A stretch of DNA of 64,000 nucleotides from JBBQUN01 sp963717115 (GTDB lineage Bacteria > Actinomycetota > Acidimicrobiia > Acidimicrobiales > SZUA-35), in NCBI GenBank assembly GCA_963717115.1, contig CAVQVO010000002.1, positions 558,001 through 622,000 of the forward strand. The letters run 5' to 3'. Below, one piece after another: positions 59,676 through 64,000 of this stretch. The position numbers and the translations under genes are program-made. A model generated the notes under the pieces. The model did no database searches, had not been told where the DNA came from, and was given only the letters and a program-made list of their open reading frames with translations. Every line of letters begins with the position of its first letter. The stretch's first letter is position 1.

Positions 59676-60748
59676 CAGTTCCACTCCGAGATGACGGGCA
59701 GGACTTCCGACGCGAAGAGCCGCATCGACGCATCGGCTTCGTCGAAGGGGATGCCCCCGAATCGGAAGCAGGTGCATTCCTCGAACGATCCGAGGATCGA
59801 CCGGCGTTCCTCGAGCCGGTCGATGATCTGCTTCGGCGTGCCGTAGGCGTTGGCGGCGAGGAAGCCGTCGATGTAGCGCTCGACCCCGATCTGGCGCAGC
59901 TTGTCGGCCTGGCCGGCGTACCCGTCGTAGCCCTTGATGTCGGCGAAATGGTCGCCCATCAGTTCGTAGTGCTCGAGCAGGGTCGACAGGTAGCCGGCCA
60001 GGTACCGCTCGGCCCGATCCCGGGCGAGCCCGGGATCGGGGTGGCAGTAGGTGAAGTCGGCGGTCATCACCGGCGGGGCCTCTCGCCCGTGCAGCTCACG
60101 GAAGCGCCTCCGATGGGTCTCGATCGAGCCCATCCGCTTCTGCCAGTTCGTCTCGGCGAACATGATCATGCGGCCCCCCATACGGGCGCAGGCCTCGACC
60201 GAGTCGGCGGAGTTGGCAACGGCGTAGATCCGGTCGGTGAACGACCGTTCGGGTCGGGGGCGGATCTCGATCGGCGTCTGCGGATACATCGGACCGTCGC
60301 CCTCGATGATCCCCGACTCGAGTGCGGCGACGATCATCAGCGACGCCTCGTCGAAGCGATCGCGGGCCTCGTCCATCTCGACGGAACGGAACGGGGCGTA
60401 CTCACGACGGGAGAGGCCCCGACCGAACCCCACCCGGACCCGACCGTTCGACAGATGGTCGAGCATCGAGACCTTCTCGGCGACCCGAAGCGGGTCGTTC
60501 CAGGGGAGGATGATCGCTGCGGTTCCGAGGGCGATGGTCTCGGTGCAGGCCGCGAAGTAGCTCAGCAGTTGGAGGTTGTCCGGGCAGAACGAGTAGTCGA
60601 AGAAGTGGTGCTCGGTGGGCCAGATGGCGTCGAAGCCCAGTTCCTCGGCCTGCCGGCCCAGGGCGACCTCCTCGGCATAGACCTGGCCATCGCCGGGTTT
60701 GTCGTCCCAGCCTCCCGAGGTGAGGATCAACTGCAGTCCGACGTCCAT
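59675..60748 (-). CDS. LLM class flavin-dependent oxidoreductase
   Basis: A 357-residue luciferase-like enzyme closer to the FMN monooxygenase subgroup (FDAIWPTEHHFFDYSFCPDN, LPWNDPLRVAEKVSMLDHLSNGRVRVGFGRGLSRREYAPF). Like the gene at 51488 it carries the LSNGR motif typical of the superfamily; F420 versus FMN use cannot be told here. It is the first of a coupled pair with the amidohydrolase (stop/start TGATG). Possibly oxygenates a substrate that the amidohydrolase then opens. Start ATG 60748. Confidence 0.85.
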   Translation of the reverse strand: MDVGLQLILTSGGWDDKPGDGQVYAEEVALGRQAEELGFDAIWPTEHHFFDYSFCPDNLQLLSYFAACTETIALGTAAIILPWNDPLRVAEKVSMLDHLSNGRVRVGFGRGLSRREYAPFRSVEMDEARDRFDEASLMIVAALESGIIEGDGPMYPQTPIEIRPRPERSFTDRIYAVANSADSVEACARMGGRMIMFAETNWQKRMGSIETHRRRFRELHGREAPPVMTADFTYCHPDPGLARDRAERYLAGYLSTLLEHYELMGDHFADIKGYDGYAGQADKLRQIGVERYIDGFLAANAYGTPKQIIDRLEERRSILGSFEECTCFRFGGIPFDEADASMRLFASEVLPVISEWN

Positions 60749-60923
60749 CGTGCCCCCTGGCTCTGAAACCGTTCCGGCTCACGCTCGCGTCGAACGGTCA
60801 CCGATGCAAGACCGCCGCTTCGCGCCGGGTCAGGCGGGAAGTAGGTCCGAGCCGATCTGGGAGGAGGCGCCGCTCGTCGGGCTGGTTCTCCCTCGACCTC
60901 GTGTTCGGCTGGACTCCGACGTT

Positions 60924-62309
60924 TCAGATCGCGGCACTGGCAGCTTCGTGGATGGCGTCGCTGATTGCGGTCAGGCCGTCCTTGGTCGGCCACTCCTGGC
61001 TGTTGTAGTGGAGCACGATCGAGATGCCGTCGGGGAAGTGCAGCATCTGTGTGTCGGTGCCGATGTTGTTTCCGGTACGGCCGTACTTGGTCACGGTGAG
61101 GCCGTCGCCGTCCGGTGCGCACGGGCAGAATCCGTTGAACGGGATGCCGTATCCGAAGACCGTGTCGCCGTCTTCCCGGCGGTCGCTCCGGAACGTCTCT
61201 GGTCCTGGCAGTCGTCGGGGGGTGAACAGCGATCCATCGCTCCACATGTCGATCATGTCCAGTGAGTCGGCGAGTGTCGAGATGATTGCCGACTCCGCGA
61301 CGTTGTACGTGTAGAAGGCGGTGTTGGGCACCATGGATGTGTCGAGCTTGCCGTTGTTCAGCACGAACACGCCGTGCTGGAAGTTGGCGGGCTGATCGGT
61401 GCCGTCGCTGAGCAATGTGTCGTCCAAACCGGCGGGCAACAAGAACTGCTCGTTCAGCACTTCGGCCAGCGGCCTGCCGGTCACGCCTTCGATCACCCCG
61501 GCCAGACCGACCATGTTCGCTCGGCGGCTGTTCTCGACCACGAAGGTTCCCGGCTCGGCGAGCGGGGGGTTGTCGGCCAGGGTGTCGACCACCTCGGCGA
61601 TCGTCCATCGTCGCGACAGGTCGGCAGTGATCGCCCCGGTCGCCTCGTCGCTGAAGTCCTTCCAGCCGGTTGTGTCGTCGAGCAGCATCTGGACCGTGAC
61701 GCGATCGGCGTTCGGCATGGTCGGTAGCCATGTGTCGACGGTTGCTGCCGGGTCGAGCACGCCGTCGTCGAGGAGCAGATACCCCAACGTCTGGAGGACG
61801 GACTGACTGTTGGACCCGAGATTGAACGAACCGCTCGTCGAGAACGGGGTGCCGTCGACGTTGGTTCCCGCTGCCAGCAGGATGTCGTCGCTGCCGGGCA
61901 CTCGTACGGCCACCGAGACTCCCGTTGGCGGGCCGTCCGCGCCGCAGCAGTCCCATTGCAGCGCGCCGGGCCGCATCGATGCATCGATGATCGCCTGGAT
62001 CTCGGCCGCCAGATCGTTGGTCGGAGCGGTCCCGGTCGGCTCGGTATCGATCGGGGCGGGTTCAGTCGTCAGCGTGGTGTCGGTGACGCCATCGGATCCG
62101 CCTGATTCGGATGTCGTCTCGGCGGCGACAGCCGATCCGGTGTCTGTGGCGATGTCGTCGGAGCCGCAGGCACCGAGCACGATCGCCGCGGCTGCGATCG
62201 CGGCGCCGGCACGTGTGGCGAACCATCGGCGCAGGTGGTGGTCGCGGTTGTGGTTGGGCTGCAGAACGCTTCGGCGTCCCGGGAGCGTGCGAGCGACTGC
62301 TGTCTTCAT
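60924..62309 (-). CDS. Beta-lactamase/DD-peptidase-fold lipoprotein lacking catalytic residues
   Basis: A 461-residue secreted protein. A basic start and a hydrophobic stretch lead to the lipobox VLGAC (Cys48), then a Ser/Thr/Glu-rich linker, then a class C beta-lactamase/serine hydrolase fold from about residue 100 (AEIQAIIDASMRPG, GVLDPAATVDTWLPTMPN, GVIEGVTGRPLAEVLNEQFLLPAGLDDT, FGYGIPFNGFC). At the place of the nucleophile motif SxxK the sequence is SNSQ; the YxN motif place reads ENS; HxG reads RTG. All three catalytic groups are thus changed, so it is probably not a hydrolase but a binding protein. It diverges from the LuxR-STAND gene, with 59 bp between. Confidence 0.8.
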   Translation of the reverse strand: MKTAVARTLPGRRSVLQPNHNRDHHLRRWFATRAGAAIAAAAIVLGACGSDDIATDTGSAVAAETTSESGGSDGVTDTTLTTEPAPIDTEPTGTAPTNDLAAEIQAIIDASMRPGALQWDCCGADGPPTGVSVAVRVPGSDDILLAAGTNVDGTPFSTSGSFNLGSNSQSVLQTLGYLLLDDGVLDPAATVDTWLPTMPNADRVTVQMLLDDTTGWKDFSDEATGAITADLSRRWTIAEVVDTLADNPPLAEPGTFVVENSRRANMVGLAGVIEGVTGRPLAEVLNEQFLLPAGLDDTLLSDGTDQPANFQHGVFVLNNGKLDTSMVPNTAFYTYNVAESAIISTLADSLDMIDMWSDGSLFTPRRLPGPETFRSDRREDGDTVFGYGIPFNGFCPCAPDGDGLTVTKYGRTGNNIGTDTQMLHFPDGISIVLHYNSQEWPTKDGLTAISDAIHEAASAAI

Positions 62310-62340
62310 GTCAAGAGTTTCCGCGGTCTCAGCCCGATGG

Positions 62341-62360
62341 AATACAGGGCTATCCCTATT
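62341..62360. promoter_or_regulatory. Inverted repeat in the divergent promoter region
   Basis: AATA(CA)GGG-CTAT-CCCTATT forms an imperfect inverted repeat just upstream of the LuxR-STAND start (62369) and 31 bp from the lipoprotein start (62309). It could be the operator for the LuxR-type regulator. AT-rich compared with the neighbourhood. Confidence 0.4.
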
Positions 62361-62368
62361 CTTGGCAC

Positions 62369-64000
62369 ATGGACGAGAATTGCGGTGTGGATGCAGCGTT
62401 TTCGTCCGGCGAGATCAAGATCGCCGACCTGTCCGGTCGTGAACTCGCGATTCTCGGTCTGATTGCCGACGGGTGGTCCAACCGGGCGGTCGAACAACGA
62501 CTGTCGATCGGGTCCAAGACACTGGAGGCCGCATGCCGATCGATCTACCGCAAACTGCACCTCGACGACACACCGGAGGTCAACCGTCGGGTCCTCGCAA
62601 CGCGGCAATACACGTCCGCCCGCGAACGGGCATCAGGCCACGACTTCGACATCCCTGACGTTCGGTTCGTCGGCCGCCAGCAGGAATTGGAGGAGCTCGA
62701 TCTCGTCGTCCAGACGAAAAGACTGGTGACCGTGACGGGATCAGGAGGGATGGGAAAGACGACACTGGCACGTGCGCTCGCCCGCCGGCGGGCGGCGCAG
62801 GGACGCGACGTCGTCTTCGTCGATCTCGTCCCGTCTACCAGTCGCTCCGACGTGATGCGAGCAATCGCAGAGGCGTTCCGCCTTCCCCTCGAAGACCACA
62901 CCGAGATCCTTCGCCGAATCCGCCGCCGCTGTGCCGACCCGGATTGCTTCCTCCTGATCGACAACGTCGACGGCGTCGGAAACGACCTCGATTGGATCAT
63001 CGGTTCGCTCGGCTGGCCGGTCCGGTGTGAGGTGCTCATGACCGCGAGAACGCCCATTGGCAACCCGCACGAACACGCCTGGGCAATCCCTCCCATGGGC
63101 CGTGCGGACTCCGAGACACTGCTCCGATCGATCATCGATTTCGACGTTGATCCAGCAAGCATTCTGAATGCTGCCGACGGTCATCCGCTGGCGGTCGAGT
63201 TGTTGGCGGGTCGACTTGCATCACTCGTTCGCGACGACATGGAGGTTCGGGTCGAGTTCTTCGACGGCACCGGCCCGGGACGTCACGCCAGCATCCGCCG
63301 CATCGTCGACGAGGCGTGTCGCGACGTCGGGGCCGGCGAACGCTCGCTCTTTCTGGTGTTGACGGTCTTTCCTGACGGGTTCGGAATCGATGGAGCGGAA
63401 GCCATGGCTCACCCCGGATCCGACCCGATTCGGGCGCTGTCGAGACTGGTCACCGCGGCCCTCGTGCAGGAGGTCGCACACCGTCGGTTTCGCATCCTGG
63501 AGCCGATCCGTCGTATCGCCTCGGAAACATTGCGAGCATCCGATCTCCGCGGTCTCGGCGAGGAGCGGTTGGTGAACTGGGCCGCAGCCCAGACCCACTC
63601 GAGTGCTCGAACGCTCACGGTTGCCGACTCCGATGAAGGGTCCGCCGATCGTCGAAACGTGGAATACGCGCTCGACCTCGCAATCGATCGAGGCGATGGT
63701 GACAACGCTGCGAAGATCGTAGGAGCACTCTTTCCGTCGTGGCAGGTACGTTCAGCCGAACACGGCTACCAGCGTGCGCAAGCCGTGCTCGAACTCCACA
63801 TCGACGACGAGCTGAACCGTGCTCGATGTGAACTCGTGGCGGGACAGCTCGCCATCCAGGTCGACATGAACGCCGCTGTTCCCCTGCTCCGCAAGTCCTT
63901 CCAGACGTTTTCGACACTCCGCCGATCGCGAAGCGCGGCGCTGGCGGCACACAACATCGCTACGGCGACCCACGATCTCGACGACTGTCACCTCGCGATC
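62369..64000 (+). CDS. LuxR HTH - STAND ATPase regulator (partial)
   Basis: The frame is open from ATG 62369 to the window end (544 codons), so the gene is truncated. Residues about 20-75 form a LuxR-type HTH (LSGRELAILGLIADGWSNRAV... TLEAACRSIYRKLHLDD, then NRRVLA). A NB-ARC/STAND ATPase follows: P-loop GSGGMGKTT near 129, Walker B FLLIDNVDG near 195, MTARTP sensor and a winged-helix region. A helical repeat region begins near residue 400. In the well-known LAL/MalT group the LuxR HTH is C-terminal; here it is N-terminal. Codon third positions use A/T more often than the neighbours, and it reads as possibly acquired. Confidence 0.85.
   Translation, partial: MDENCGVDAAFSSGEIKIADLSGRELAILGLIADGWSNRAVEQRLSIGSKTLEAACRSIYRKLHLDDTPEVNRRVLATRQYTSARERASGHDFDIPDVRFVGRQQELEELDLVVQTKRLVTVTGSGGMGKTTLARALARRRAAQGRDVVFVDLVPSTSRSDVMRAIAEAFRLPLEDHTEILRRIRRRCADPDCFLLIDNVDGVGNDLDWIIGSLGWPVRCEVLMTARTPIGNPHEHAWAIPPMGRADSETLLRSIIDFDVDPASILNAADGHPLAVELLAGRLASLVRDDMEVRVEFFDGTGPGRHASIRRIVDEACRDVGAGERSLFLVLTVFPDGFGIDGAEAMAHPGSDPIRALSRLVTAALVQEVAHRRFRILEPIRRIASETLRASDLRGLGEERLVNWAAAQTHSSARTLTVADSDEGSADRRNVEYALDLAIDRGDGDNAAKIVGALFPSWQVRSAEHGYQRAQAVLELHIDDELNRARCELVAGQLAIQVDMNAAVPLLRKSFQTFSTLRRSRSAALAAHNIATATHDLDDCHLAI

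Noticed and set aside
60924..62309. Active beta-lactamase conferring resistance
   Set aside because: All three catalytic motifs are changed (SNSQ, ENS, RTG), so hydrolysis of beta-lactams is not expected.

Overview
The window is high-GC DNA with ordinary bacterial gene density and both strands used. The content suggests an actinobacterium (Actinomycetota), most likely Acidimicrobiia or a relative. Pointers are the many luciferase-like (LLM, often F420-dependent) oxidoreductases, a GlpR/SepX-like divisome membrane protein beside molybdenum cofactor genes, actinobacterial-type acyl-CoA carboxylase subunits, a DUF4395 protein and GTG starts. This placement is inferred from gene content; no rRNA is present. 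I see no insertion sequence, prophage or CRISPR array.

Layout. 1-4.6 kb: a partial gene, tRNA-Ala(CGC), a GlpR/SepX-like membrane protein, moaC, moaA, a VOC protein and a frameshifted moeA/glp. 4.6-13 kb: tRNA-Val(CAC), a frameshifted lipoprotein, a DnaJ membrane protein, an LLM oxidoreductase, MenA, a nucleoside hydrolase and an acyl-CoA carboxyltransferase. 13-17.4 kb: murF, an aldehyde dehydrogenase and ddl (cell wall). 17.4-24.9 kb: a tetR-nitronate monooxygenase-LLM operon diverges from a three-gene operon coding a fatty acyl-CoA reductase/HAD fusion, a LarA-like (DUF2088) protein and a PlsC acyltransferase. 25-36 kb: a LigD-type ligase, nitroreductase, secreted proteins, a GntR regulator divergent from a mitochondrial-type aconitase, a secreted 5'-nucleotidase and a sugar kinase. 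36-44 kb: LysR, a second carboxyltransferase, citrate synthase, and a tightly overlapped operon of a degenerate response regulator, a HEAT-repeat protein and a processive glycosyltransferase. 44-51 kb: quinone oxidoreductase, a GNAT/acyl-CoA synthetase fusion, DapD, tRNA-Val(GAC) and tRNA-Cys. 51-61 kb: LLM enzymes, a frameshifted MFS transporter, MaoC, SIMPL, an isobutyryl-CoA-mutase-type large subunit, MarR and an amidohydrolase. 61-64 kb: a beta-lactamase-fold lipoprotein lacking its catalytic residues diverges from a LuxR-STAND regulator that runs off the end.

Common themes are acyl-CoA and lipid metabolism (two carboxyltransferases, acyl-CoA mutase, MaoC, FAR, PlsC), TCA enzymes (aconitase, citrate synthase) and envelope synthesis (MurF, Ddl, DapD, processive glycosyltransferase).

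Two genome-wide oddities recur. Four genes each carry exactly one surplus base, usually in a short G or C run, which suggests sequence error or recent decay. Short tandem duplications are also common between genes and over gene 3' ends. The most interesting candidate systems are the FAR-HAD/LarA-like/PlsC operon, the RR-HEAT-glycosyltransferase operon, and the divergent inactive beta-lactamase-fold/LuxR-STAND pair.
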